Shown here one piece after another: positions 14,763 to 24,289 of a DNA stretch of 64,000 nucleotides. Where the stretch lies: the NCBI GenBank assembly GCA_964527735.1, contig CAZGPG010000002.1:124001-188000 (forward strand). Direction: 5' to 3'. Position 1 is the first letter of the stretch, and each line of letters opens with the position of its first letter. Source of the DNA: JBEBVQ01 sp964527735 (lineage in GTDB: Bacteria; Bacteroidota; Bacteroidia; Chitinophagales; Chitinophagaceae). The notes under the pieces are model-generated. The model did no database searches. It saw only the letters and a list, made by a program, of their open reading frames with translations, and was not told the origin of the DNA. Both the position numbers and the translations under genes were made by a program.

Positions 14763-16250
14763 TTAATTTTGTATGATCAGTTTCTCTGCCCATTGATCCC
14801 CGGTTGCGTTCACTGCTTTCAGGAAATACATACCTGCCGGGAGCGAGCGGGTAGAAATCTCAATGGTACTGCTGCCGGGATAGTAGTCGAACGTATGCTG
14901 CATCACCTTTTGTCCGTTCATATTGAACAGATGCATCTGGTAGCTACCCGCAGGAAGCGATTCAGCCTGTATACGCACGGCACTCCCACCGGTAACCGGG
15001 TTGGGTACAATACGTAACATCCCGGTACCGGAAGCGGCCACCTCCCCGACATCCAGCGTGGTATGGGCATCCGTTGCCACAAAGGGATGTGTCTGTTTGG
15101 ACACACCGCACACATTAACGCTTCTGAGCGGTGTTACCGCTACCTTGAGCTGAGCCCTGTCCCGGACATCAATATTCAATTCCAGGGATGTATCGGCAGT
15201 GATGGATGCCTGGAAAACAGTCTCAAATACGCTGTTGCTGGAAACTTTCACATAGTAATACTCTGCACCCGGTACTTGCCGCCATACCACTTTTTGGTAA
15301 TTTGCATATAGCAGATCTGAAGGGTAAATAATTTCAGGCTGTTCGAGCTCCATCACACCAGAAGATGGTTTGTTGACACTGTTCAGCAGGTTGGGGCGAC
15401 GGGTATAGAGGTTATTACGCATGTATGCAACCTGGGAAGATGTAAAACGGGTCATACATCTATCCGGCGAATAACTCATATAAACGGTAGGATCGGGTGT
15501 TAACGTTACCCCATACCGGTCCGTGTGCACGGGGAAATTATTACAGTTATTCCACCGTTCGGCGACATAATCAGCTTCGGTATCGCAAAAACCGTCTCCG
15601 GCACGACCACAGTTGGCATTAGGACCGGTACGCGCCACATTTTCCTGATCGCCCGGAGCGGGCGTGTTATTGTTTTCCCAGCCATAGAATGTATGAGGCA
15701 ATCCGAAATAATGCCCCAATTCATGCGTCAGCGTAGTGCTCGTCGGAGCAGAGCAACTGATAGCAATGGCTACTGCATCCCTTGGCGGGCTGTAATACCC
15801 GCAGGCGCCTGCCGGATCACTTACAAAATACACATTGACCGTATTGGCAACGTTATTTTGCGCCATCATGTTACTGCCATTGTAGTTATTATGTATATAG
15901 TAAGATGAATTGTTGATATACCTGACGGGCCATTTTACATTGAAATACATGTTAACCGGCGCGAACCGCGTATTCAATTCGCAAAGTACCTGAAACAGAT
16001 GATCGTATGAATAATAGCCTGTACCATCGTCCCGTCCGACAAGATGGATCGTGAGCGGTATCGTATCTACATCAGCCGTGGTCTTGAAAGCTGCCGGAGG
16101 TAGTTGGTTAAACTCGTAAATGCGCTGCATTTCCTCTTCCGTAGTGATCGTACCGCATCCAAGCTGACTCAATTCAGCAGCCTGTTCCTGTGCCTGCACG
16201 TGGTAGGTAGCCGAGGCTACCAGCAATAATGCCGGGATAAACTTTTTCAT
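14763..16250 (-). CDS. M43 family zinc metalloprotease with T9SS sorting domain
   Basis: A 495-residue secreted protease. Signal peptide (KKFIPALLLVASATYHVQAQ), prodomain-like region, then a pappalysin/cytophagalysin catalytic domain with the zinc motif HELGHYFGLPH (HExxHxxGxxH), an NCGRAGDGFCDTEADY stretch and a later Met-turn (VYMSYSPDRC). The C-terminus is a type A T9SS sorting domain (RIVPNPVTGGSAVRIQ ... SLPAGMYFLKAV), so it is exported by the type IX system and released or attached at the surface. The start at 16250 is preferred over an upstream ATG at 16427 that would overlap nadE and lack a signal. It lies 76 bp after nadE on the same strand. Confidence 0.92.
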   Translation of the reverse strand: MKKFIPALLLVASATYHVQAQEQAAELSQLGCGTITTEEEMQRIYEFNQLPPAAFKTTADVDTIPLTIHLVGRDDGTGYYSYDHLFQVLCELNTRFAPVNMYFNVKWPVRYINNSSYYIHNNYNGSNMMAQNNVANTVNVYFVSDPAGACGYYSPPRDAVAIAISCSAPTSTTLTHELGHYFGLPHTFYGWENNNTPAPGDQENVARTGPNANCGRAGDGFCDTEADYVAERWNNCNNFPVHTDRYGVTLTPDPTVYMSYSPDRCMTRFTSSQVAYMRNNLYTRRPNLLNSVNKPSSGVMELEQPEIIYPSDLLYANYQKVVWRQVPGAEYYYVKVSSNSVFETVFQASITADTSLELNIDVRDRAQLKVAVTPLRSVNVCGVSKQTHPFVATDAHTTLDVGEVAASGTGMLRIVPNPVTGGSAVRIQAESLPAGSYQMHLFNMNGQKVMQHTFDYYPGSSTIEISTRSLPAGMYFLKAVNATGDQWAEKLIIQN

Positions 16251-16326
16251 AACCTTGCAATTAACGGAAAAACCGGGAAATAAACCCTTTCCCACGTATA
16301 TTTTTGTAAATAAATAACATTTATCA

Positions 16327-18003
16327 TCACCATAAATACTTGCCTGTAACAGGCATTCTCCGGCCGGGGCCAAAGGCTTTGGGAGAAATGCGGAGTATGG
16401 GACAGAACTGATTACGCTTGTATTCATTTTTATTTACCATTCCAAGCGTACGTATTACCAATGCCTCAGCATGGCCTTTCCGGATTATTTCTTCCGGGCC
16501 AAGCCGGCCTTCTATATATTCGTATAGCATGGGATCCAGCAATTCATAATCGGGCAGGCTGTCGCTGTCTTTTTGCCCTGGTTTCAGTTCGGCGCTGGGC
16601 GCTTTGATAAGAATATGCTTTGGTATGATCTCCGAATGGCTGTTGATATACCGGGCGAGCGCATACACCTGCATTTTATACAAATCGCCGATCACACTCA
16701 ATCCCCCGGCCATATCTCCGTAAAGCGTTCCGTAGCCGGTGGCCAGTTCGCTTTTGTTGGAGGTATTCAGCAGTATAGCGCCAAACTTATTGCTCCACGC
16801 CATAGCCAGCGCCCCACGTATGCGCGACTGCAGGTTTTCTTCCGTCACATCCGCAGCCGTGTCTTTAAATACCGGATGCAGGGTGTTGAGGAATGCTTCA
16901 AAAATGTTGTCGATCTTCAGTATTTCGTATGGATTACCGAGGTTACGGGAAAGCTGTTCCGCATCGGCAATTGAATGGGCGGACGAATAGGGAGAGGGCA
17001 GCAGCAATGCCTGCACATTGGCCGGTCCTAATGCTTCACAAGCCAGCGCCAGCACCACCGCACTGTCTATACCACCTGAAGAAGCCACCACTGCTTTACG
17101 GAATCCCATTTTGCTAAAATAATCACGAATACCGGCAAGCAACGCGTGATGTATATCACTGATGCCGTGCTGCGGATCAAACCCGGCAGGTACGGGCCGG
17201 GCAGATGTAAGCAGCTTTGGGCGCATATTACCACTGATCTCCTGCCCCCTTTTAAACGACACCTCCTGCAGCGCTTCTTCAAAATAAGGGAGTTCTGCAA
17301 CCTGTCTGCCATCACTATCTACGGCCATTGAACCGCCGTCAAAAACGATTTCGGTCTGTGCCCCGACGGTGTTACAGTATACCATCGGGATCCGGTATTT
17401 GGCAACATTGGCCAGGACGATGTTTTTCCTGTCTTCTGACTGCAAATAATCAAACGGAGAGGCGCTGAGGTTGATCATAATATCCGGCTGCTGCCTGATG
17501 AGCATGTCCATCGGGCATATCCGGTACAGGGGATTATCGCCGAGGTTCCAGATATCTTCGCATATGGTAACGGCCATCCTGATCCCCATGAAAGGAATCG
17601 TTTGCCAGGAATCGGCAGGTTCAAAATACCGGTACTCATCAAAAATATCGTATGTAGGCAGCAGGGTTTTGTGTACAACCGCTTTGACCTCCTGTTCATG
17701 CAGCAGATAAGCTGCATTAAATAAATCCTTGCCTTCCAGTCGCGGATTACGTGCCGGCGCACCTACCAATATTCCGATACCATCAGACTCCTTACAGATC
17801 CGGTCGATAGCATGAAGCGACCGCTCGATAAAATCATTAAACTCCAGAAAATCGCGTGGCGGGTAACCGCAAACCGCCAGTTCGGAGAAAACCACCAGGT
17901 CGCCACCCGCAGCTTTTGCATCCCGCACTGCAGTTAGTATCTTATCCGTATTGGCTTCAAAGTTGCCGGTATGGTAATTCTGTTGTGCAAGGAATATCTT
18001 CAT
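16327..18003 (-). CDS. nadE: Glutamine-dependent NAD+ synthase
   Basis: A 558-residue two-domain enzyme making NAD+ from deamido-NAD+ with glutamine as nitrogen donor. The N-terminal nitrilase-like glutaminase domain has the catalytic triad Glu41 (VVFSELAVCGYPP), Lys112 (HKTLLPTYDIFDE) and Cys148 (VTICEDIW). The synthetase domain follows with the ATP pyrophosphatase loop ASSGGIDSAV, then NTSNKSELATGYGTLYGD and the C-terminal NKNEYKRNQ. Length is normal for the glutamine-dependent form. gldB lies nearby in the opposite direction; a nadE-gldB association is, to my knowledge, known in Flavobacterium. Confidence 0.96.
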   Translation of the reverse strand: MKIFLAQQNYHTGNFEANTDKILTAVRDAKAAGGDLVVFSELAVCGYPPRDFLEFNDFIERSLHAIDRICKESDGIGILVGAPARNPRLEGKDLFNAAYLLHEQEVKAVVHKTLLPTYDIFDEYRYFEPADSWQTIPFMGIRMAVTICEDIWNLGDNPLYRICPMDMLIRQQPDIMINLSASPFDYLQSEDRKNIVLANVAKYRIPMVYCNTVGAQTEIVFDGGSMAVDSDGRQVAELPYFEEALQEVSFKRGQEISGNMRPKLLTSARPVPAGFDPQHGISDIHHALLAGIRDYFSKMGFRKAVVASSGGIDSAVVLALACEALGPANVQALLLPSPYSSAHSIADAEQLSRNLGNPYEILKIDNIFEAFLNTLHPVFKDTAADVTEENLQSRIRGALAMAWSNKFGAILLNTSNKSELATGYGTLYGDMAGGLSVIGDLYKMQVYALARYINSHSEIIPKHILIKAPSAELKPGQKDSDSLPDYELLDPMLYEYIEGRLGPEEIIRKGHAEALVIRTLGMVNKNEYKRNQFCPILRISPKAFGPGRRMPVTGKYLW

Positions 18004-18019
18004 AAGTACGCGCTGTCAG

Positions 18020-18085
18020 TACATTTTCAAAACTTGCCCCGGTGCAAATCAGGATTAGCTCATTCTCAGATTTTCAAAATTATCT
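18020..18085. repeat. CATTTTCAAAA-word repeat
   Basis: CATTTTCAAAACTTGCCCCG near the left end and ATTAGCTCATTCTCAGATTT followed by TCAAAATTATC near the right resemble the block upstream of the glycosyltransferase at 8693. It fills the gap between nadE and the barrel-protein gene. Confidence 0.4.
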
Positions 18086-18851
18086 AAAAGAACAAACCCA
18101 CCCTTAACGCCAGATTATTTAGCCGCGTATTGCCGTCGGTAAAACTGCCATCATACCCCAATCCGAATTTATCCGGTCTCGTAGCATCAGGCAGAAAACC
18201 ATTATTGAAAAACACACCGGTATAAAAAGACATTTTACCGCCGATCGCATATTCTACCCCTGCCCCTACATTCAGCTGCAGCATGGCCGGGGCCATTGTC
18301 AGCGAACCAACCAGCTTCTCTTTCTCTCCCGTCACTGTCTGCTCTGTATTGCCGGCATCCCGGTAAACGACTGTATAACTGGCTTTCTTGCCGATATTGA
18401 TCCCCAACGACAATCCGATCTGGCCGAAAAAGCGTACCCGGCCGATCTCATCCGAACGCAGCTTCAGCCCGAACGGGATTTCGAGATATTGTGCGGTGTA
18501 TACAAAATCCGTTTCACGCACCGTACGCGGGGCCGGTGTCGTATCGGTGTTCTCCGTCATGATCTTACCACCGGTAGTATTCAACTGAAAGCCGGTAGCG
18601 ATACCATAATTTTCAGCAAAAAAATACTCGGCAGCTATACCCCAGCTATATCCCATCTTGCTGCCATTGCTTTTCACGGTAAACTGTCCGTCATCGCTTT
18701 TACCTGCGGTAGGGTGCATCCACGAAAGATTGGGGGCAATATAAGCGCCGAAACGTAACCGTGATGTTCCTGTACCTTCATAATCATCCTGCGCGGCAAC
18801 CGGAATAGTTGCGATCAGCAGGCAAAGCATGTAAAAAAGTGTGTGTTTCAT
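18084..18851 (-). CDS. Outer-membrane beta-barrel (porin-family) protein
   Basis: A 255-residue protein with a signal peptide (MKHTLFYMLCLLIATIPVAA) and a beta-barrel pattern throughout (RLRFGAYIAPNLSWMHPTAG, YSWGIAAEYFFAENYGIATG, LQLNVGAGVEYAIG, LALRVGLFF at the end). It resembles the OMP_b-brl_2/PorT-like group common in Bacteroidota. Its substrate or partner is not known. The start at 18851 is chosen for the signal peptide; the frame is open for 16 more codons upstream. Divergent from gldB. Confidence 0.75.
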   Translation of the reverse strand: MKHTLFYMLCLLIATIPVAAQDDYEGTGTSRLRFGAYIAPNLSWMHPTAGKSDDGQFTVKSNGSKMGYSWGIAAEYFFAENYGIATGFQLNTTGGKIMTENTDTTPAPRTVRETDFVYTAQYLEIPFGLKLRSDEIGRVRFFGQIGLSLGINIGKKASYTVVYRDAGNTEQTVTGEKEKLVGSLTMAPAMLQLNVGAGVEYAIGGKMSFYTGVFFNNGFLPDATRPDKFGLGYDGSFTDGNTRLNNLALRVGLFF

Positions 18852-18948
18852 AAGATGTAGTGAAGTGTTGAATCGTTGAAATATTGAATCGCCGGGCATA
18901 TTAATTCTGATACAAGGTTTTTCCTGATCTTCAGAACAACATACTCAT

Positions 18949-18956
18949 TACTTTTG
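18949..18956 (+). promoter_or_regulatory. -7 box of gldB
   Basis: TACTTTTG matches TAnnTTTG. The transcript would start near 18962, giving a leader of about 55 nt to the ATG at 19017, or about 19 nt to an in-frame ATG at 18981. Confidence 0.5.
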
Positions 18957-19016
18957 CAAACAAAAATAAAGCCTAATTTCATGTTACGCACTTTTTTAAA
19001 AGAAACTATCGATTAC

Positions 19017-20042
19017 ATGAAAATTTGTCAATATATCCTACTTCTTGCGCTATTAGGTTGCGGAGGCGGGACCGATTCCTCCCGGATACCGGATATACCG
19101 GTAACACTGCAAACGCACCGGCTCGACCGCGATATTGCCGGCATCGACACGACCCGCCTTCAGGAAGGCGTGAAAAACATTCTGGATCAGTATCCGGACT
19201 TTCTCCCTTTTTATGTAGCACGCTTACTGCCTTTCGCAGTAGACAACCCTGAGATGGACGGCCTGCAGCATATGGAGCAGGCTATCGGATATTTGCTTAC
19301 GGATAAAGACTACAGAGGTGTGTTTGATACCGCGCTCCGGCATTTCCCGGATGTGGGGGGCATCAACAAACAACTGGAACAAGGCTTTAAATATCTGAAG
19401 CATCATTTCCCGGATTATGAAATACCCGAAGTCATTTATTTCGTTTCGGGGCTCAACAACTGGACTGCTATTACCTACGAAGATCAGCGGAAATTTCTCG
19501 GTATCGGGCTGGATATGTTTTTCGGCGCTTCCTATCCACATTACGCATCAGTGGGCGTCCCTCATTATATGACACAGCGGCTGCTGCCCGCTTCTATACC
19601 CGTACATGCTTTCCGGGCTGTGTACGAAGAGATGTACCCATTCCAGGCAGAAGGGCAAAACCTGCTGGACATGATGATCCAGCGAGGGAAAGCGCAGTAT
19701 TTCCTGGATAAGGTATTACCCTTTATGCCGGACACCCTCCTTTTGGGATATACAAAGGCTCAACTGGACTGGTGCGAAGCAAATGAAGCGATGGTCTATA
19801 ATTTCTTTATACGCGAAAACCTGCTGTATGAAACCAACTGGCAGAAGATCCTGCGCTATGTAAATGACGGCCCTACCAGTACAGGCATGCCGGGCGAAAG
19901 CCCCGGTAATATAGGGAGCTGGCTGGGGTTACAGATCGTGAAAGCATACATGAAACGCAATCCGGAATTGTCGCTGCCGGAATTGATGGCAACGAACGAA
20001 GCACAGAAGATGCTGCAGGAGGCACGGTATAAGCCGAGATAA
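19017..20042 (+). CDS. gldB: Gliding motility lipoprotein GldB
   Basis: A protein of 341 residues with a lipoprotein signal (YILLLALLGC, Cys15). The body shows the GldB pattern: VTLQTHRLDRDI, YPDFLPFYVA, then FLGIGLDMFFGASYPHY and IPVHAFRAVYEEMYPF. GldB is needed for gliding in Flavobacterium johnsoniae and occurs widely in Bacteroidota; its molecular role is unsettled, but it is tied to the Gld/T9SS apparatus. No gldC follows; the next gene on the right is sufT on the other strand. An earlier in-frame ATG at 18981 would add an acidic stretch before the signal, so 19017 is preferred. Confidence 0.85.
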   Translation: MKICQYILLLALLGCGGGTDSSRIPDIPVTLQTHRLDRDIAGIDTTRLQEGVKNILDQYPDFLPFYVARLLPFAVDNPEMDGLQHMEQAIGYLLTDKDYRGVFDTALRHFPDVGGINKQLEQGFKYLKHHFPDYEIPEVIYFVSGLNNWTAITYEDQRKFLGIGLDMFFGASYPHYASVGVPHYMTQRLLPASIPVHAFRAVYEEMYPFQAEGQNLLDMMIQRGKAQYFLDKVLPFMPDTLLLGYTKAQLDWCEANEAMVYNFFIRENLLYETNWQKILRYVNDGPTSTGMPGESPGNIGSWLGLQIVKAYMKRNPELSLPELMATNEAQKMLQEARYKPR

Positions 20043-20054
20043 AAAAGGGCAGAC

Positions 20055-20354
20055 TTACAACCACCCCAATTCCAGCCTCGCCTCATCGCTCATCATCTCC
20101 TTGTTCCAGGGCGGATCGAAGGTCAGATGGATATGAACATCCTCCACACCTTCCACAGCGCGGACCTTGGTTTCTGCATCGAAGATAATCTCCCCTGCAA
20201 CGGGACACGCAGGCGCGGTGAGGGTCATGGTAACGTTCACCTTATTACCCTCCTTTATCTGTATCTCGTACACCAATCCCAGATCAACGACGTTTACCGG
20301 AATTTCCGGATCATAAACATTACGTAATGCATCTTCAACTTTATCTCTCAGCAT
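20055..20354 (-). CDS. sufT: SufT/MIP18-family (DUF59) iron-sulfur assembly protein
   Basis: A 99-residue DUF59 protein: MLRDKVEDALRNVYDPEIPV, then NVVDLGLVYEIQI, the conserved Cys in LTAPACPVAGE, and DPPWNKEMMSDEARLELGW at the end. Proteins of this kind (SufT, PaaD, MIP18) help deliver or mature Fe-S clusters. It is the last gene of the suf operon, 10 nt after sufE, which supports a role in cluster delivery rather than phenylacetate metabolism. The longer frame has 19 more codons that overlap sufE, so the start at 20354 is chosen. Confidence 0.9.
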   Translation of the reverse strand: MLRDKVEDALRNVYDPEIPVNVVDLGLVYEIQIKEGNKVNVTMTLTAPACPVAGEIIFDAETKVRAVEGVEDVHIHLTFDPPWNKEMMSDEARLELGWL

Positions 20355-20364
20355 AATGATATAT

Positions 20365-20802
20365 TTATGTGGGGGTACCACTGTTCTCCTGTACGTGCAA
20401 AGCCAAGGCATAAGCCTTGATCTGCTTCAACATAGACAGCAGTCCGTTGGAACGTGTGGGAGACAAATGACTGGTCAGTCCGATCGCCTCAACAAAATAG
20501 ATTTCCGCATCCATGATCTCACGTGGTGTATGACCGGAAAGCACCCTGATCACCATGCTGATAAGGCCTTTGGTAATAATGGCATCACTGTCGGCAGTAA
20601 ACCGGACGAGTCCGTTCTTATAGGCGGCATGCAGCCATACCCGCGACTGACAGCCGCGTATCAGATAATCATCTGTTTTGTATTGCTCATCAATTAACGG
20701 CAGCTCTTTACCCAACTGGACAATATATTCATACTTGTCCATCCAGTCGGAAAATACCGAAAAATCATCAATGATCTCATCCTGTTTTTCCTGAATCTTC
20801 AT
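20365..20802 (-). CDS. sufE: Cysteine desulfuration protein SufE
   Basis: A 145-residue SufE. It takes sulfur from the SufS persulfide on its own Cys51, seen in LIRGCQSRVW, and passes it to the SufBCD scaffold. The EIIDDFSVFSDWMDKYEYIV start and LSPTRSNGLLSML end are typical. The gene lies 10 nt after sufS and 10 nt before sufT, so the three are surely co-transcribed. Complete and of normal length. Confidence 0.96.
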   Translation of the reverse strand: MKIQEKQDEIIDDFSVFSDWMDKYEYIVQLGKELPLIDEQYKTDDYLIRGCQSRVWLHAAYKNGLVRFTADSDAIITKGLISMVIRVLSGHTPREIMDAEIYFVEAIGLTSHLSPTRSNGLLSMLKQIKAYALALHVQENSGTPT

Positions 20803-20812
20803 ACTACTATCT

Positions 20813-22039
20813 TTAGCGCAGCACTGCTATCGCTTTCTTCAGCCCGGCGGCCAGCATATCTATTTCATCCTTTGTATTATAAAATGCAAATGATGCACGT
20901 ACGGTTCCGGGGATACCAAAGAAATCCATAACAGGCTGGGTGCAGTGATGCCCCGTGCGTACTGCTATCCCTTGTTTGTCGAGTAACTCTCCTGTATCGA
21001 ACGGATGCATTCCTTCAAGGAGGAAAGAAACTGCCCCGGAGCGGTCGGGCGCTTCGCCAACAAATCGCAGACCGTCAAACCCTGCCAGTGTGCTGATCGC
21101 ATATTGCAGCAGTTCGTGTTCGGCATGCTGTATCGTCGCCAGGCCAATACCCATTACATAATCCAGCGCAGCAGCAAGGCCGATGGCTCCGGCCATGTCC
21201 GGAGTACCCGCTTCAAATTTATAAGGCAACTCGTTATAAACCGTTTTTTCAAACGTCACTGTCTTGATCATATCTCCCCCGCCCTGCCAGGGAGGCATAC
21301 TGTCGAGGTATTTTTCTTTACCGTACAGTACTCCGATACCGGTCGGGCCATATATCTTGTGCCCGGAAAAGGCCAGGAAATCCACATCCAGTTCCTGCAC
21401 ATCAACGGGCATATGCTGTACAGCCTGTGCAGCGTCAAGCAATACCGGTATATGCTGCGCATGTGCCTGTGCAATGATTTCCCGGATCGGGTTAACGGTG
21501 CCCAACGAGTTGGATACATATGTAATCGCAAGCAGCTTCACCGTGTCATCGAGCAGTTCCGGCAGTCGTTCCAGTTGCAGTACACCGTTATGATCCATCG
21601 GGATCACTCTGAGGGTAGCTCCTTTTTCTTCGCACACCATTTGCCAGGGCACAATATTGGAGTGATGTTCCATCGCTGAGATCACGATGCTGTCTCCCTG
21701 CTGCAAGCGGCTCTTACCAAACGTGGCCGCAACCAGGTTGATGCTTTCTGTTGTGCCCCTGGTAAAAATAATTTCGTGTGTATGCTGTGCGTTGAGGTAG
21801 GCCGCCACTGTTTTCCTTGCAGCTTCGTAAGCTTCGGTAGCCTCCTGACTAAGATAGTGCACGCCCCGGTGCACGTTGCTGTTGTACCTCCGGTAATAAT
21901 CCTCCATCGATTGCAGCACCTGCAGCGGCTTCTGTGTCGTGGCCGCATTATCCAGGTACACCAGTTTCCGCCCGTATACTGTTGTATCGAGTAGGGGAAA
22001 ATCCTTCCGTATTTCGTTTGTCTGCAACTGCTGCGCCAT
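20813..22039 (-). CDS. sufS: Cysteine desulfurase SufS
   Basis: A 408-residue PLP enzyme that removes sulfur from L-cysteine for Fe-S cluster building. PLP-binding Lys228 lies in FSGHKIYGPTG, substrate contacts in LDNAATTQKP and HRGVHYLSQEAT, and the catalytic Cys366 in VRTGHHCTQP. This Cys context marks the group II (SufS/CsdA) type that works with SufE, which follows directly. A 109-bp gap separates it from sufD upstream and is filled by a GCTAAT repeat. Even so, gene order and strand favour one operon. Confidence 0.97.
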   Translation of the reverse strand: MAQQLQTNEIRKDFPLLDTTVYGRKLVYLDNAATTQKPLQVLQSMEDYYRRYNSNVHRGVHYLSQEATEAYEAARKTVAAYLNAQHTHEIIFTRGTTESINLVAATFGKSRLQQGDSIVISAMEHHSNIVPWQMVCEEKGATLRVIPMDHNGVLQLERLPELLDDTVKLLAITYVSNSLGTVNPIREIIAQAHAQHIPVLLDAAQAVQHMPVDVQELDVDFLAFSGHKIYGPTGIGVLYGKEKYLDSMPPWQGGGDMIKTVTFEKTVYNELPYKFEAGTPDMAGAIGLAAALDYVMGIGLATIQHAEHELLQYAISTLAGFDGLRFVGEAPDRSGAVSFLLEGMHPFDTGELLDKQGIAVRTGHHCTQPVMDFFGIPGTVRASFAFYNTKDEIDMLAAGLKKAIAVLR

Positions 22040-22050
22040 AAAAGATCAAA

Positions 22051-22137
22051 TTAATGTGCCAATTTGCTGATTAGCTAATGAATTTTGTCATAACACAAAT
22101 ATCAGCTAATCGGCGAATTAGCACATCAGCTAATTAA
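22051..22137. repeat. GCTAAT-family repeat inside the suf operon (copy 4)
   Basis: Contains GCTGATTAGCTAATGAATTT, a central TTTGTCATAACACAAA imperfect palindrome, and ATCAGCTAATCGGCGAATTA followed by GCACATCAGCTAATT. It lies between sufD and sufS and would be transcribed as part of the operon mRNA, where it can fold into long hairpins. Confidence 0.7.
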
Positions 22138-22148
22138 AACCATCATCA

Positions 22149-23477
22149 TTAGCCTGCTACTGCCGCAGTCATGCTGTTATGAATCAGTTGCTGCATATAC
22201 ACCTTTACCGGCTCATCTTCTATCTTATCAGTAATATCATATGCAAAGGCTTCAACGAGAAGGTTCCGGGCGGCCTCTTCATCGATACCGCGCGAACGCA
22301 GATAGAATAATGATTCAGGATTAAACTGGCCGATCGTACATCCGTGGCTGCACTTCACATCATCTGCATAGATCTCAAGCTGCGGCTTGGCATATACGCG
22401 CGCATGGTCGCTCAGAAGCAGGTTATTATTTTGCTGATAGGCATTGGTTTGCTGCGCTTCCTGAGACACCAGTACTTTCCCGTTGAATACCGCTTTGCCG
22501 TTGCCTGTGATCACCCCTTTATACAATTCATTGCTCTGACAGGAAGGATGCTGGTGAGCGATAGCAGTATGGTTATCTGTGAGCTGATCATCACCTACCA
22601 GGTAAAGACCGTACAAATGGGTTTCCGTAGCTGTATCATCCAGAGACATCTCCAGGTTGTTCCGGATCAGGTCTGCCCCCGGCATGCTGAAGGTAAAATT
22701 ATCGTAACGGCTGCCGCGCAGCTGCGATACCCTGCTGTGATGCAGCCAGCGCTCACCTGGCTCGTTCTGCTGCAGGTTATAGTGCGTCAGACGCGCTTCT
22801 TCCTTAACTGCAATACGGGACACGGAGTTAGCCAGTGACAATGTACCATGATCTTTTATCACTACCGACTGCTCTATCACTGTAGCTTGTGCATGGCGGT
22901 TGATAACCCATAAATGTCTCGGCTGGAAAAACACATTGCCGGTTGCGCCGTATATATGCAATATCCGTACCGGCTTGTCCAATACTGCCCCCTGCTTCAC
23001 ATTCAAAAAACAGCCGTCTGCAAACAGTGCAGTATTCAATGCCAGCAGAGCGTCGCTCCCGGTATAGGTGCTTTCATGAAGATATTCACCAAACATTCCT
23101 GAAGTTACTGCATTGCCGATTGATTGTACGGTCGCCTGGTTTTCATCCGGCAACACGGACAGATCCAAACGGATGGCGCTGTTCACCAACACCAGTTGAT
23201 ATGCCTCCAGGCCGGGTATTGCCGTATCTGCAACAGCCTGGCGGATACTGTCTTCATCCGGCAGCATTCTTTCCAGAGAAAAATGCGTGTCCGTGTATGG
23301 TGTAAGACTGGTAAATCGCCAATCTTCATTTTTTCCTGTGGGGAATCCCTTTTCCCGGAACCGGGCCAGCGCATTGCTGCGCAGACGCGACATCACCTCC
23401 GGCTCTTCTCCTGAAGATATCGCCGTGGGTGATTCCAGAAGCTGGTTGTATAATGATATGGTTTCCTGTAACGTCAT
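22149..23477 (-). CDS. sufD: Fe-S cluster assembly protein SufD
   Basis: A 442-residue SufB/SufD-family beta-helix protein, the non-identical partner of SufB in the SufBC2D scaffold. Recognisable features: the N-terminal FPTGKNEDWRFTSL, the C-terminal GCTIGQFNPESLFYLRSRGI and EEAARNLLVEAFA. It overlaps sufC by 4 bp (ATGA), a sign of translational coupling. Length is normal for SufD of this phylum. Confidence 0.95.
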   Translation of the reverse strand: MTLQETISLYNQLLESPTAISSGEEPEVMSRLRSNALARFREKGFPTGKNEDWRFTSLTPYTDTHFSLERMLPDEDSIRQAVADTAIPGLEAYQLVLVNSAIRLDLSVLPDENQATVQSIGNAVTSGMFGEYLHESTYTGSDALLALNTALFADGCFLNVKQGAVLDKPVRILHIYGATGNVFFQPRHLWVINRHAQATVIEQSVVIKDHGTLSLANSVSRIAVKEEARLTHYNLQQNEPGERWLHHSRVSQLRGSRYDNFTFSMPGADLIRNNLEMSLDDTATETHLYGLYLVGDDQLTDNHTAIAHQHPSCQSNELYKGVITGNGKAVFNGKVLVSQEAQQTNAYQQNNNLLLSDHARVYAKPQLEIYADDVKCSHGCTIGQFNPESLFYLRSRGIDEEAARNLLVEAFAYDITDKIEDEPVKVYMQQLIHNSMTAAVAG

Positions 23478-24244
23478 GATGTTTCTAATGCTCCGGTGTG
23501 TAATAATTCTTTCAGCCAGTCGTAACCTTTTTCTTCCAGCTCCATCGCCAGGGTTTTATCTCCCGAGCGTACGATCCGGCCATCATAAAGCACATGCACA
23601 TAATCGGGTACAATATGGTTCAGCAACCGCTGATAGTGGGTAATCATAATAAATGCATTCTCATTACTGCGGAGCTTGTTCACACCATCGGAAACGATAC
23701 GGAGTGCATCAATATCCAGTCCCGAATCCGTTTCGTCGAGTATGGAAAGCTTGGGCTCCAGCATAGCGAGCTGGAATATTTCATTCCGTTTTTTCTCTCC
23801 ACCTGAGAAGCCTTCATTGAGAGACCGGTTGGCCATCTTGGCTTCAAAAGCAACCAGCTCCTGCTTTTCTTTGGTAAGCTTCAGAAATTCTTTGGCTGAT
23901 AAGGGAGGCAGACCGCGGTATTCACGCACGCCGGCAAGAGCGGTTTTAAGGAAGTTAATATTCGAGACGCCCGGTATCTCCACGGGATATTGGAATGCAA
24001 GGAATACACCTTCCCTGGCCCGGTCTTCAGGCTTCATTTCCAGCAGGTTCTTTCCGTCCAGCCACACTTCCCCTTCCGTTACCTCATAATTATCACGGCC
24101 GGCCAGTACGGAAGCCAGGGAGCTTTTTCCCGACCCGTTGGGGCCCATGATAGCATGTACTTCACCGGCACGTACCTGCAGATCTATTCCTTTCAGTATC
24201 TCTTTCCCATTGACAGACGCGTGCAGATTCTTTATTGTCAGCAT
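23474..24244 (-). CDS. sufC: Fe-S cluster assembly ATPase SufC
   Basis: A 256-residue ABC-type ATPase of the SUF scaffold. Walker A GPNGSGKSSLA (about 34-44), signature FSGGEKKRNEIFQ (about 148-160), Walker B LSILDETDSGLDIDALR, and the His switch in MITHYQRLL. SufC drives conformational change in SufB-SufD during cluster assembly. The final residues (CTGALETS-like tail) run into the sufD start by 4 bp. Confidence 0.97.
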   Translation of the reverse strand: MLTIKNLHASVNGKEILKGIDLQVRAGEVHAIMGPNGSGKSSLASVLAGRDNYEVTEGEVWLDGKNLLEMKPEDRAREGVFLAFQYPVEIPGVSNINFLKTALAGVREYRGLPPLSAKEFLKLTKEKQELVAFEAKMANRSLNEGFSGGEKKRNEIFQLAMLEPKLSILDETDSGLDIDALRIVSDGVNKLRSNENAFIMITHYQRLLNHIVPDYVHVLYDGRIVRSGDKTLAMELEEKGYDWLKELLHTGALETS

Positions 24245-24289
24245 ACTTTGTTTTGTGTTTATAATAATAGTCGTATAAAATAGTTATCG

